Assembly: GCA_963922205.1 (NCBI GenBank)
Contig: CAWUHX010000014.1
Location: forward strand, 1,300,001 to 1,364,000
Source: Romanomermis culicivorax
Taxonomy: Eukaryota > Nematoda > Enoplea > Mermithida > Mermithidae
Reading direction: 5' to 3'
Length of the DNA stretch: 64,000 bases
In this document: positions 35,377 through 45,265 of the stretch, piece after piece
How the letters are laid out: each line of letters opens with the position of its first letter
Numbering within the stretch: the first letter of the stretch is position 1
Notes under the pieces: generated by a model
Told to the model about the DNA's origin: nothing
Seen by the model: the letters and a program-made list of their open reading frames with translations, nothing else
The model's database searches: none
Made by a program: the position numbers and the translations under genes

Positions 35377-38310
35377 CATGTGCAGGAAATGCTAGACAAA
35401 GGAGTCATAGAGCCATCAAGATCGCCCTGGGCGGCGCCATTATTCCTAGTAGGGAAGAAAGATGGGTCGCTCAGGCCGGTTGTTGATTTCAGAGGCTTGA
35501 ACGAGGTTACGAAGGATGATCGATATCCAATACCAAGAATGGATGATTATCTGGACTGCCTCGGGAGAGCAAAATTTTATACGACTCTTGACCTTAAGTC
35601 TGGCTATTGGCAAGTGCCAATGGAAGAAGGCAGTAAAGAAAAGACTGCTTTCCTGTGTCAAGAAGGGTTGTTTCAGTTCAAAGTAATGCCCTTTGGACTG
35701 AAAAATGCACCAGCCGAGTTCCAGAGGATGATGGAGAGAATCCTTCATCCTCATGTGTGGAAGATATGTCTAGTTTACATAGACGATATCATAGTGTTCT
35801 CGAATACGTTCGAGGAGCACATAGAAAATTTAAAATTGGTCCTAGATGCTCTGAGACGAGCCCAGCTTACACTTAAACCGGAAAAATGCGAATTCCTACC
35901 AAAGAAGGTTCATTTTCTTGGTCACATTTTGGATTCTAATGGAATTTCGCCGGATCCGAAAAAAGTGCAAGCTATTAAGGAGTTTGAATTCCCGGACTCG
36001 GTCAAGCGTATGCAAAGGTTTCTCGGAATGCTCCAGTGGTGTAAAAAATTTATACCACATCTGGCAAAGCACGCAGAACCTTTGTATAAGCTGACGGCCA
36101 AGAAAAGGAATAAATGGCTCGTCACAGAGGATCACTACAAAGCATTTAATGCTTTGAAAGAAGCACTGGTATCGGTTCCATTTCTTAGGTACCCAGTAAT
36201 GGATGGCTCAGCCCAATTCATTCTACAAACCGATGCCAGTGGAACAGCACTAGGGGCTGTTCTGTATCAAGAGTCTGGAGACGATAAGTGGGTCATAGCA
36301 TACAATAGCCGTGTGCTAAAAGAGGACGAGAAAAAGTGGTGCGCAACCGAAAGGGAGTGCCTTGCGATTATCTACGGCCTCAAAATCTATCGGCACTATT
36401 TATTGGGGCAGAAAGTATTGATTAAGACAGATCACAGACCACTGTTATCAATGAAAGTCAACACTACAACAAATGACAAATTGAAACGGTGGTATGCGAT
36501 CATAAATCAATACAACCACAAGTTAGAATATGTGCCAGGTAGACAAAATGCTATGGCTGACTTTCTCTCTAGAAAGGATGAGCCAGAGGATGTGGTGAAA
36601 TCACCACCGAAGTGGGAAAGTATGTTCAAGTGGGATGTTGTTTCCTCCGATGTCAAAGGAATAATAAAAGAACAACAAGAACAACAACAAATTTCCTTGG
36701 AGGCCAAGAGGAACAACATTTCCGAGGAGAATAAATCCCACCAGGATAAAAAGGAAGGAGAGGGTGCTGGAAATAGTCCTGAGGACGAAAGAGAGCATCC
36801 TAAAGGAGTAGAAGCGGTAGTAACCCGAAGCAAAGCTCGTGTTTCTGGAAAGGTGCAGAAAGAAAATCAGGAAACTGATAGATCTGCGATACCTAAGGAA
36901 CAAGACAATGTGCAGTGGTTACACCCTAGAAAAGAAGAGGAGTTTGATAAACCAGGAACATCAGGAGGAGAAGAGATATCTATTGGCCTGATCCCAGATG
37001 ACTTGATGAGCAAACTGCAAAAAGCAGACGAAAGCTTAAAGCCAATCTGGGATAGATTAGGTGCAAATAGCACCACGAAGTATCACACTGGGTTCTACAA
37101 AGAAAATGGTGTATTGTATAGGGAAACTGAGGCAGAAAGCGAAGACCAATTGGTCGTACCCGCAAACCTCAGGGACTCTGTACTGCATCAGCATCATGGT
37201 GCTGTAATAATGACACACCAGGGTTTCAAAAGAACTCTGAGTGTCATGAAATTGCACTATTGGTGGCCTGGCATGGAAAAAGATGTCAGGGAATGGATAA
37301 AATACTGCGTTGTCTGTCAAATGGCAACTGCAGGAAAGCCATCCATTCCTCCGTTGATACCCATTGTGCCACAAGGTCCATTCGACATTGTATCTGTGGA
37401 TATAGTAGGAATTTCGCCTTTGGGAGAAAGAATGCCTTATGTTATAGTTTTTCAGGACTATTTCACAAAATGGGTTGAAGCTGAAATGATCCCAGATCAA
37501 TCAGCAAATTCAGTTGTGAATGCGTTCTTAGAAGCTATAATATTTAGGCATGGAACACCAACGAAACTCCTAAGTGACAATGGATCCTGTTTTACTTCGG
37601 ATTTAATGAAATCAGTTTGTCATTTATTAGAGTGTAAGAAGATCTTCACTACTGCTTACCACCCTCAGGGTAATGGTATGGTAGAGAGGTTCAACCAAAC
37701 TCTAATAAAGCAACTGAGAAAAGTAGCTATCGGTGAACCCGATAGCTGGCCAAGATATCTCAAATCAGTCGTCTTTGCCTACAATGCTACCCCACACGCA
37801 GTGACGAAGGCCTCGCCATTTGCGTTGTTACGGGGCCATGAGGCAAAATTTGGGATGAATTTATCAAAAGCTCTTAAAATAGTAATGCCCATGAATTATG
37901 AGGCATACAAATTCATCCTAACAGACCACTTAACCAGGCTTTATGGTATTATTGCCGAAAATATCCAGAAAGCAGCGGAAGCTAGCAAAAGATATTTCGA
38001 CAAGAAAATTAAAACCTCGGTTTTTAAAGAAAATGATTGGGTACTTCTTAAAGTTGATAAGCAAAAGAAACTAGGCTTAACTTGGGAAGGACCCTTCATT
38101 ATAACTGATGTTTCCAGGTTAGAGGATAATGTCATAACAATTGCACGTTATGATAATCTTTTGCTACGGCAAAAGGTTTCAGCAAGTAGGCTGAAAATTT
38201 TTCGCTACGAGACTACACGATGGCAGAACTACGTAAAAAATCGATCAAATCGTCTTACTGTACCTTCGCAATTAGCGGAGAGTAGTGCGACGCCCGGTGT
38301 AGTTTCGTAG
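35377..38310 (+). CDS. G1 Pol: reverse transcriptase, RNase H, integrase
   Basis: About 977 codons after the stop. Numbered from 35380, RT has VVDFRGLNEVT, TTLDLKSGYWQ (D71) and YIDDI (D135, D136). RNase H has TDASG (D285), then TERECLA and KTDHRPL. An acidic linker (about 400-560) separates it from integrase, which has an H-H-C-C finger (HHGAVIMTHQG to CVVC) and the D674-D733-E769 triad with D-x35-E spacing. All catalytic residues are intact, so apart from the upstream stop the polyprotein looks functional. Expression probably depends on readthrough of TAA or another recoding event, since no good ATG precedes RT. Confidence 0.93.
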   Translation, partial: HVQEMLDKGVIEPSRSPWAAPLFLVGKKDGSLRPVVDFRGLNEVTKDDRYPIPRMDDYLDCLGRAKFYTTLDLKSGYWQVPMEEGSKEKTAFLCQEGLFQFKVMPFGLKNAPAEFQRMMERILHPHVWKICLVYIDDIIVFSNTFEEHIENLKLVLDALRRAQLTLKPEKCEFLPKKVHFLGHILDSNGISPDPKKVQAIKEFEFPDSVKRMQRFLGMLQWCKKFIPHLAKHAEPLYKLTAKKRNKWLVTEDHYKAFNALKEALVSVPFLRYPVMDGSAQFILQTDASGTALGAVLYQESGDDKWVIAYNSRVLKEDEKKWCATERECLAIIYGLKIYRHYLLGQKVLIKTDHRPLLSMKVNTTTNDKLKRWYAIINQYNHKLEYVPGRQNAMADFLSRKDEPEDVVKSPPKWESMFKWDVVSSDVKGIIKEQQEQQQISLEAKRNNISEENKSHQDKKEGEGAGNSPEDEREHPKGVEAVVTRSKARVSGKVQKENQETDRSAIPKEQDNVQWLHPRKEEEFDKPGTSGGEEISIGLIPDDLMSKLQKADESLKPIWDRLGANSTTKYHTGFYKENGVLYRETEAESEDQLVVPANLRDSVLHQHHGAVIMTHQGFKRTLSVMKLHYWWPGMEKDVREWIKYCVVCQMATAGKPSIPPLIPIVPQGPFDIVSVDIVGISPLGERMPYVIVFQDYFTKWVEAEMIPDQSANSVVNAFLEAIIFRHGTPTKLLSDNGSCFTSDLMKSVCHLLECKKIFTTAYHPQGNGMVERFNQTLIKQLRKVAIGEPDSWPRYLKSVVFAYNATPHAVTKASPFALLRGHEAKFGMNLSKALKIVMPMNYEAYKFILTDHLTRLYGIIAENIQKAAEASKRYFDKKIKTSVFKENDWVLLKVDKQKKLGLTWEGPFIITDVSRLEDNVITIARYDNLLLRQKVSASRLKIFRYETTRWQNYVKNRSNRLTVPSQLAESSATPGVVS

Positions 38311-38741
38311 TGGCAAAATCTGCCGATTTGCGTGTGTTTATTGTGTATATTTAATAAATATTTATTTTAATTGTGTTTTGTAACGGTTGAAATCCGTTTT
38401 CATATTTTTTGAAATGTAGGATTGTGTTTTAACGAAGCGGGGGAAAAGCTTTTAAAGCGAAAGACCCGTTTTCGTACATTTTTTCATTTTACACTTTCTT
38501 GGTTAACAACTCCAAATCATTCAAAAGTTTCAAAAGTCGTGTCCCACGTCTGCTCTTCATTTTCAAAATATTTTTCGAAAAATTGTGAACGGAAGAACCC
38601 TCCCGTGAGGTAATTTGCAGCCGCAAGGGAATAGACTGTAAATGTTTTATACATCTGTCTACTTTTCACAGCTGCAAATCCGGTTTTAAAAATTTTAAAA
38701 ATTATTTCGGTGCAAAGAATCGGGCCCACAAAAATTTTCGA

Positions 38742-38847
38742 ATGGGTACGCCGAACGATTGTACTCGGACGTACAACGCGACGGACGATGAAGTCCAATT
38801 TGGGGAGCCGCACCCGCGGCAGAACAATCGCTATTTTTTGGTCGACG
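38742..38847 (+). CDS. G1 ORF3 leader exon
   Basis: An ATG frame of 35 codons plus one base, ending VDG at a GTAAGC donor. It matches the G2 leader exon at 52408-52519 in its last part (RQNN-YFLVD), in phase (1) and in donor sequence. A matching acceptor was not settled; the next open frame (39451-39846) has no phase-compatible acceptor with a good pyrimidine tract. Confidence 0.55.
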
Positions 38848-39450
38848 GTAAGCAACCATTTTATATTTGTAAATAGTTAGGTAAGAAAATGAGCGGAGGT
38901 TACGCTCGTCAGGGGTGTTTTGTAAGACTGTTTCTGTGCCCTTTCTCGGACGAGCTACCAACTGGGAGTTGAGAATTTAACACAAAAAGTTAGGTAGAAG
39001 GGGGTGGCAAGGGCCGAACCTAGGTGATCCGAAAAAGACTTCGGTCGAATTAGGTGATCCGATTAGGGGAGGTTTTTGTCATTCCCGCTCCCTCTGGTTT
39101 CCGCAAAGCGGCGAAGAAGGGGATTAGCAGGAGTTAGTCGCGGAGATCAAGATTGTGATCGATTGAGCTCATCGAGTAGCAAGAGTGTGTTGGGTTTAGA
39201 GTGAAAAACACCTAATTTCACATACTTTTGCCTATCAATTTTGGCTTCTATAAAGGGACACCCAACGGCCAGAAAGGCTAAAAATCAAGTTCCCGCTCCA
39301 AAATTTCAAAAGTTCAAAAGTTAAAACGGTGTTCTGCACAAAGGTGCTAGAGTTTCCCCAAAGAGTTAAAGGAGTAATAGTGGGTAAAATTACCCAAAGA
39401 GTTCAAAAGGGTCTCGAAAATGCACATAAAAGAGTTCGGCCTTTCGATCT
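38848..39450 (+). other. G1 region where the ORF3 exonuclease would lie
   Basis: About 600 bases without a usable reading frame and with no FDTE, GYN-x3-D or Y-x3-D motif. In G2 the equivalent position holds the intron and then more than 4 kb of coding sequence. The exonuclease part is therefore absent from G1. Confidence 0.6.
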
Positions 39451-39846
39451 GTGATGCTTAGTAGCAATCACCAGGTCGGAGTGATGGGAGCCAAAAGAAG
39501 TGCCAGTTCAGACTTGCAAAGCTCTGTTAAGTTCAGTAAAGCTCAAGACGGAAAAACTGGTGCTACTTTGAAGGTTCCCGGACCTCAAGGTCAGGGTCAA
39601 GGCCAAGGAAGCCAGGAAATAGCTCCGAGTACGCAAGGAAAGGTGCAAAAGACTGGTAACCGAGGCCGAGGCCAGTTTCAGTTCCACAACCCCAACCGGG
39701 GTGGTCGTGGAGCGGTGCGTGGCAGAGGTGCCGCGCCTCAGGTGCAAGGAAGAGGAGGCCAACAGGGCCAATGGGTATGGAGGCCTTACAGAGGTCGTGG
39801 AGGAGCCCAGAGAGGGGCGCAAGGAAGCGGCGGGCCGCAACAGTAA
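39451..39846 (+). CDS. G1 RGG-rich protein, C-terminal remnant of ORF3
   Basis: 131 codons, beginning near ATG 39454. Dominated by GQGQGQG, RGRG and RGGQ repeats, like the last ~90 residues of G2 ORF3, and ending GGPQQ where G2 has GGGQQ. The downstream GCCGCAT-A-TTTTGG is shared. Likely an RNA-binding RGG tail. Whether it is expressed alone or spliced to the leader exon is unknown. Confidence 0.5.
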   Translation: MMLSSNHQVGVMGAKRSASSDLQSSVKFSKAQDGKTGATLKVPGPQGQGQGQGSQEIAPSTQGKVQKTGNRGRGQFQFHNPNRGGRGAVRGRGAAPQVQGRGGQQGQWVWRPYRGRGGAQRGAQGSGGPQQ

Positions 39847-39894
39847 ATTAGCCGCATAATTTTTGGCCAAAAAATATCGTTTTCGCATTTATTT

Positions 39895-39985
39895 TTCACA
39901 AAAACACAAAATACAAAAAAAAATACAAAACCACAAAAATACAAAAAAAAATATAAAATACAAAATACAAAAAAAAAATTTTCTT
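39895..39985 (+). repeat. A-rich AATACAAAA repeats after ORF3
   Basis: Imperfect repeats of AAAATACAAAA; an equivalent tract follows G2 ORF3 at 57605-57655. Its position is conserved in both elements. Confidence 0.6.
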
Positions 39986-40107
39986 ATTTGTTGCGTGCTT
40001 TAAATTTTTTATTCGTTTTCGTACCTCGCATCGCCAAAACGGGCATGTACAAAAAATTTATTTTTTCACTTAATCTCATTTAAATCTCACCTTATTTTTC
40101 TTTTTTT

Positions 40108-40554
40108 TTGCTCAAATCGATACGCCCGGGAGATTTTGATTTTTTTTTTGTGATATGCGTACTAATGTATATATTTTGTAAATTATTTAGATATTTTAGA
40201 AAATGTTTTTTGGCGAGGGCAACGTTGGAAAAAAAGGCGGAGGCTTCACGGCGAAACACACAACCGGAAAGAGATAGACAGACAAATGTTCTCTCCCTGG
40301 CGTCCAGCGTAAAGCACGAAACGAAAGGTCACGGGATGGACGGCAACCGAAGACCCTCGGCCCTGGTGCAGGTCAAATTGGATTTCGGCGGTACGCCAAC
40401 AAAGTCAAGCCGACGCGGAGTCGTCGATCCGTCTGCATCCAGACCAAGAGGTAGCGCACCCGGACGGCCTTGTGGACATTCCGGTATGCCTGGTAAAAGA
40501 CTTGACGTAAGAGGGTGGTCATTCAGAAAGCTTTCCGCAAGGGGGCATGAATGA
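40108..40554 (+). CDS. G1 possible small 3' ORF
   Basis: 148 codons with a hydrophobic stretch near the N-terminus (about residues 10-28) and a basic, Arg/Ser-rich remainder, ending before the 3' LTR. G2 has an open frame in the same place (57898-58128), but the proteins do not align convincingly by eye. May be non-coding 3' leader to the polypurine tract (GGCTCGAGGGA at 40664-40674). Confidence 0.25.
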   Translation: MLKSIRPGDFDFFFVICVLMYIFCKLFRYFRKCFLARATLEKKAEASRRNTQPERDRQTNVLSLASSVKHETKGHGMDGNRRPSALVQVKLDFGGTPTKSSRRGVVDPSASRPRGSAPGRPCGHSGMPGKRLDVRGWSFRKLSARGHE

Positions 40555-40674
40555 CCAAAAAGGCTCAGAAAACTGCTTTGACTGTATTAGGGCCTGAAAA
40601 GGTTCCAAAATTGTCATTGCGGCGTAATATGAATCTTTTTAACCTCCCGTTGGTCAGTTTCGAGGCTCGAGGGA

Positions 40675-41273
40675 TGTCAGGGATGGACATAGTCTATCTC
40701 CAAGTTGTGAAGAAATAGCCGAAGTCGACGCGTTTTGCGTCGACGCCGATTTGCATAGACACCGTGCATAAATATGCCGGTCGTCTATGTTTTTGGTCAT
40801 TCAGTGATTATTGTTTTTGTTTTATTAAGAAGAAAATCGGCGGCCCGTTCGGGCATTATATTATATTATTTGTTATAATATTTTTGTGGTGGAGCATTTC
40901 CGCCTGGAATACAACGACCCTCGGCCGATCGCCTTTGGATTACTCGCAGCGGAGGGAACGCAGGTTAGACCCCGGATCTCTGGAGAGCCACCCAGCGTGC
41001 AAGTCTACATTTACAACTCAGTTCTCGGCCTGACTTCTGATTTTGCCCCTGGTTTGAAGTTACTTGAGCTCAGGGTGTTATCATTTCTTCTGCAGTTCTT
41101 CGGGACGAAAGCAGGAGATTTTTGTTGAACTTGAGACTGACCGAACTGTTGCACGCTTATTCTACCTAAGGTTTCGGCCTGATTAGGTGAATTGGTAAGC
41201 GACTGATTAGGTCTATTTTTGGTATCAAATCCTTTATTTATATTTCTCAACTTCCACCAAGTCTCATTTCAAC
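40675..41273 (+). repeat. G1 3' LTR
   Basis: Identical to 31061-31659 except G at 40852. Preceded by a purine-rich GGCTCGAGGGA, the likely polypurine tract, which G2 shares as GGCTGAGGGA. Followed by AGATG. Confidence 0.92.
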
Positions 41274-41278
41274 AGATG

Positions 41279-42430
41279 GTTCAGGAAACGTTGTGGGGCT
41301 GATCTGCATGAGGCAGGCTGTATAATGAAAAATCTAATACACCTTTATAGAACACAAATGCTGATTCAAAATGTGGGTAACGCATCATCCTACCTGAATT
41401 ACTCTGACGTGGCTTTAATATTTTATACACAGATTCTTCAACAGTAGTTGCATTCAGAAGAATGTAGAATATGGCTTCTAATTGTAAAATCATACATTGG
41501 TACTCATTATGTTGTTCTAATAGAATAGACATAATGAAAATGTTTTGAAAAATGCCACCAATATGTTTCAAATATAATTATTTTTGGCTGCCGTCGGATT
41601 GATCCCAGTCGTTTCAGAATCCGGGAAAAATCAGAAATCACAAGCAGCATTATTCTAGATAATTGATTTCAATTATTTCAAAAATATTTGCTCAGTGTGA
41701 TACTAGAAAAAGAAGTGATTCAATTTCTTTTTTATGTCGTGTTAAAATTACAAAATGTGGATCAAACTGGTATGGTCGCCTGTATGTCATGCACTATTGC
41801 TTAGGCTATGTGAGTGAGAAAACTTGTGCAGCATGAAACATAATTTTTAACTACTCCATATAAGAACAATAGTCTATTTCTTATAAGATCCTTCCCTCAC
41901 ACAAAGCTTTTGCTGTAGGACTTTCTACTAGTAGTAACACTAGACCAATCCGGGAATATTCTTAGGTATGTGTGCATGCTAGAGTATAGGAAACGGCAGA
42001 TTATATTTTTTGTCACCATTTTCAGTATCACATAAAGCAGGTGTTGTTCATAATTATTTTATATTTGGCACATTCGAAAGACCTCCTCGATCATGCTTTT
42101 TATCACACAATAAGCAAAAAGTTGTTTTCATGATGGTAATCACTATACTGTCCATTTTTCTGAATGAGTGTTGGAAAGAAAAAATATGCATATGCCAATA
42201 ATGAACAACCTGGGTACGTGCCCGATTCCTTTCTCTAAGTGAAAAAAATGTTGTCTCATGATGCATGGTCGTCACCTGCTCACTTACTTCTTTCAGCATT
42301 TTCGTTCATTGAGGCTCATTCGATAATGAACACAGCATAAACTATTAATTTCTTGATCATTTTTATTAATTTCTTGATCTTGATCTTAACACTTAGAAGT
42401 CCATTAGTTAAATGTTGCTCCTGTGGAAGT
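41279..42430 (+). other. Upstream region of the receptor, duplicated at 63240-63867
   Basis: From about 41755 the sequence is a diverged copy of 63240-63867: TGG-ATGGTC-CC, CTTATAAGATCCTTCC, GGCACATTC-AA-ACCTCC and AAGCAAAAAGTTGTTTTCATG occur in the same order. It probably holds the shared promoter. 41279-41750 shows nothing identifiable. Confidence 0.6.
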
Positions 42431-43267
42431 ATGAATAATACTAGCCATACAGTTTTGGAACAGGGTATCTTATTTTCATTATTAGGCGTAATCAATATTG
42501 CTGGTGTATTATTTTACATCATCGTTATCTTTGGAATAGTGAAACATTCTACTAATTTCGGTACTGCGTACATGCCCTTTGTTATAAGTGTCGCTTTTCA
42601 AGATTTAGTGGTCCTTTTAACAGCCATTCCATTCAACTTTTTCATACCGGATATTTTATCTACAAGCTTAGGTACACATATTTCGACATTTTTCTACTTT
42701 TGTATCCTTTCCGAACTAATCACACATGCCGTTGTTGCATGTAATCGTTTCGTCGCCATCGTTTATTATCAATACTACAAGTCCATATTCACCAGAAAAT
42801 TTATTCTTAGATTGATTGGACTCTCTTTCTTGATGGCAATTCTATTTGCAGTGTGCAGTGAGTTTATCGATGATTACTACGAATACATTTTGACCATGGT
42901 TTTGTATATGACATGTTGGCTAACCACGATTATTTTGTATGCAGTGGCTGGTGCGGTATCAGTTTTTCGAGTCTGCAAATCTCTCATTCATGACAATATG
43001 GAATTCCACCGAGAAATAAAGCTCATGGTGCAGGCTGCTTTCGTGGCATTCATAATGTCATTGTTGTTGATTTCACAATTTATAAACAACTGTTATAGTT
43101 ACATTTGCGATATATCGGGATACTTTATGGCGCTTGCATATGGCGTTTCAACACCATTGTCGTACATAGTGTTGGATTCACAGTTGAGGAAATATGTAAC
43201 CAGTTTTGCGATATGTCGGCGAATTCGCTGCAAGACTGTTGTTGTCACTCCAGCAAATGATGCTTAA
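42431..43267 (+). CDS. Seven-transmembrane chemoreceptor, srx-like
   Basis: A single-exon 278-residue receptor. TM1 is about 13-37, TM2 46-70, TM3 85-110 ending ACNRFVAIV (NRF in place of DRY), TM4 124-142, TM5 150-178, TM6 195-217, and TM7 226-246 with TPLSYIVLDSQLRKY in place of NPxxY. The TM3/loop pattern NRF...(Y)xSIF and the NPLSY-like TM7 end fit nematode srx chemoreceptors. I chose ATG 42431 because the paralog at 63868 keeps it but has an in-frame TGA 12 codons upstream; the longer frame starts at 42353 and would add a signal-like segment. The N-terminus has an NNTS glycosylation site. AATAAA overlaps the stop. Ligand unknown; sensory neuron expression is inferred. Confidence 0.75.
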   Translation: MNNTSHTVLEQGILFSLLGVINIAGVLFYIIVIFGIVKHSTNFGTAYMPFVISVAFQDLVVLLTAIPFNFFIPDILSTSLGTHISTFFYFCILSELITHAVVACNRFVAIVYYQYYKSIFTRKFILRLIGLSFLMAILFAVCSEFIDDYYEYILTMVLYMTCWLTTIILYAVAGAVSVFRVCKSLIHDNMEFHREIKLMVQAAFVAFIMSLLLISQFINNCYSYICDISGYFMALAYGVSTPLSYIVLDSQLRKYVTSFAICRRIRCKTVVVTPANDA

Positions 43268-43272
43268 ATAAA
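43267..43272 (+). terminator. AATAAA overlapping the receptor stop codon
   Basis: The hexamer begins with the last base of the TAA stop. If used, the 3' UTR is only some 20 bases long. Confidence 0.4.
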
Positions 43273-44261
43273 ATTAATGTATACTTTTACATCACTCTCA
43301 CTTTTCAAAATGGTGAGAATGGTTCAGAATGGTTTTCAAAAAATTTTCGAAATTTTTCAAAAAAGCGCGTCTGTAGTTGACATTATAAAAGTGGGAGAAG
43401 TGAACAGCATCGAGTGTCCCCAATGAAAAGTGAATATTTATCATATTCAGTGAAATTAGTTTTACCTAAAATCTTTTGACCAACTTTTCACATTTCGTTC
43501 ATCGTCATTTTCACCTTATTGCCTTTCAGTCAATCGTGGTTCAATCTATTGTCATCCACTCAATTGTGAGGGGCAAGTAACAAAATTGAAAATCAAAGTT
43601 TCGAATTTTTATTAATCACATCATCTATATACAAATTAATTCTTTGGGAGTGCATCAATCGAAGTGTCATAATATATTTTGTATAATAGAACATGAGTAA
43701 ACGTGAAAACAAAAAATAGTAACAAAATATAAAAATTATTGTGGAATATTTGTAAAATACCCTATTAAAGGACAAGGTGTAACTGAAATAAGCTTGAGGC
43801 TACCGTACACAACATTTTAATATTAAAAAATTGATATCAGTAGAAAATTGGTTATGTTAGGTTATATGGATGCCATACTATGGCAGTTGAAGATGTGATA
43901 GAATTAATTAGGTTTGGTATAAATTCACGTAAAAACTTTACATGACATATTTCCATAAGCTAGTTTGGCTCCTTATAACATTTGCTGCGCTAAATAATAA
44001 GCATATGCATATAGGTCAAATGGCAATAGCTAAAACTAATGAATCAACCACGTTCACTTAATGTAGGATTTTTATGTTAATTGCATGAATGCAAGTTTGT
44101 CAGAATTGAAAACGTTCAGGAAAAGTAATGTACGAAGCAGTGATACGACTTCAGATAATATCTAGATATGAACAATAAAAAATTCATCTCAATGAAGCCG
44201 TGATAAACTCTGTAAAAATAAGCCGTCCTCACACAATCCTTTCCTGATTACTCGCATGGTT
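43273..44261. other. Gene-free AT-rich stretch
   Basis: No coding or repeat structure recognised between the receptor and the MITE at 44262. Confidence 0.5.
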
Positions 44262-44420
44262 TGTAGCCATGTGCACCAATGTCAATTGCGCTTTCCCATT
44301 TGCGCCCTAGCCAATTGCGCCGATTTTCAAGTGCGCCATTTTTATATGCGCCCTATGCATTTGCGCCATGTGTATAATGCGCCAACTGCAATTGCGCTTT
44401 TTGCAAATGCCCTTTGGTGT
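44262..44420. repeat. Left end of a MITE split by G2
   Basis: Starts TGTAGCCA and has repeated units of the kind ATTTGCGCC/CAATTGCGC. The inverse array is at 59130-59243, ending TGGCTACA. G2 lies between the two halves, so it inserted into this element. 44421-44688 is MITE interior. Confidence 0.55.
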
Positions 44421-44688
44421 TTTCATTCATCATAGGAAGGGCAATGAATAAACCAGTAATAAAAAAAGTGACAAAGATGACTATTGTCTCCAGAAATTGT
44501 TTACGAAGCATTTTTTTGTACAGAATTTTTCCAATCCGAAACTTTTGCAGTATGTTTATTTTTCTCAGACTTATGTAGTTAATCTATATCAGAGTTTATC
44601 TAATGTAAATGATTCTATGATCTGATCATGATTCTATGATCACATACTCCTGTGACCAGCACCTTCATACTTCGAATTTGTTCAGAAG

Positions 44689-45165
44689 TGTTGAGGTGGT
44701 CTCAGGTGCACGTGTTCAGCTTCCGGCATCAGTGCGCAGGTGGTTGGACGCGGCGAAAAGTGGCGAGAAAGAAAGATAAATTTGCATAGGTTATTTCTGC
44801 CACTGTTTTGCGTTTTTGCTGTCTTTTTATTAGTGTTAAAAAAGATACGTTTTATGGAGCGATGCCGCCATCGCCCTTTATACAATATTTTGTTTATTAT
44901 TGTTTATTTGGCGTCGCCACTAGCTACCCAATACAACTTGAACCCGTAAGTGTATTGTTCTGTGAGCGTAGGGGAAGGAGTCTATAAGAATAGGATTGGA
45001 GACTTGGGTAGGAACTCCCGAGGTAGGTGCCAAGGTGTTCTGCCTGAGGTTTGGTGAAAGTTCCGGTGAGTATCTGGTGAAACGTCTGGGAGAGTTTTGT
45101 TGTTGGTGTTGTTGTTAGCCTGTGGTCAGAACTGTTGCATAGTATTGACCCCACAGTTGCCTAAC
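44689..45165 (+). repeat. G2 5' LTR
   Basis: Begins TGTTGAGGTGG and ends CCTAAC. As in G1, the sequence AAGTGGTGG follows, giving a PBS starting TGGTGGACTC. The small frames inside are not genes. Confidence 0.9.
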
Positions 45166-45265
45166 AAGTGGTGGACTCTTAACGCCTCTCACGACGGATA
45201 ACCGGAGAACCACCAGAAAAATAACTAAACCTCCTGGGTTTTATTTACAGGCACATACCGGAAAA

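Larger units (their letters stand above)
31061..41273 (+). mobile_element. Ty3/gypsy LTR retrotransposon G1
   Basis: 599-bp LTRs at both ends differ at a single base (A at 31238, G at 40852), so insertion is recent. The direct flank AGATG (31056-31060 and 41274-41278) is the target duplication. The domain order protease, RT, RNase H, integrase defines Ty3/gypsy. Gag, protease and pol share one frame (31759-38310) broken only by TAA at 35374-35376. After pol come a short leader exon with a splice donor and an RGG-rich frame, corresponding to the ends of the large ORF3 of G2. Confidence 0.93.

Noticed and set aside
42353-42430. Upstream start of the receptor with a signal peptide
   Set aside because: The paralog at 63.8 kb has a TGA in this stretch while keeping the downstream ATG, so the extension is probably not translated.
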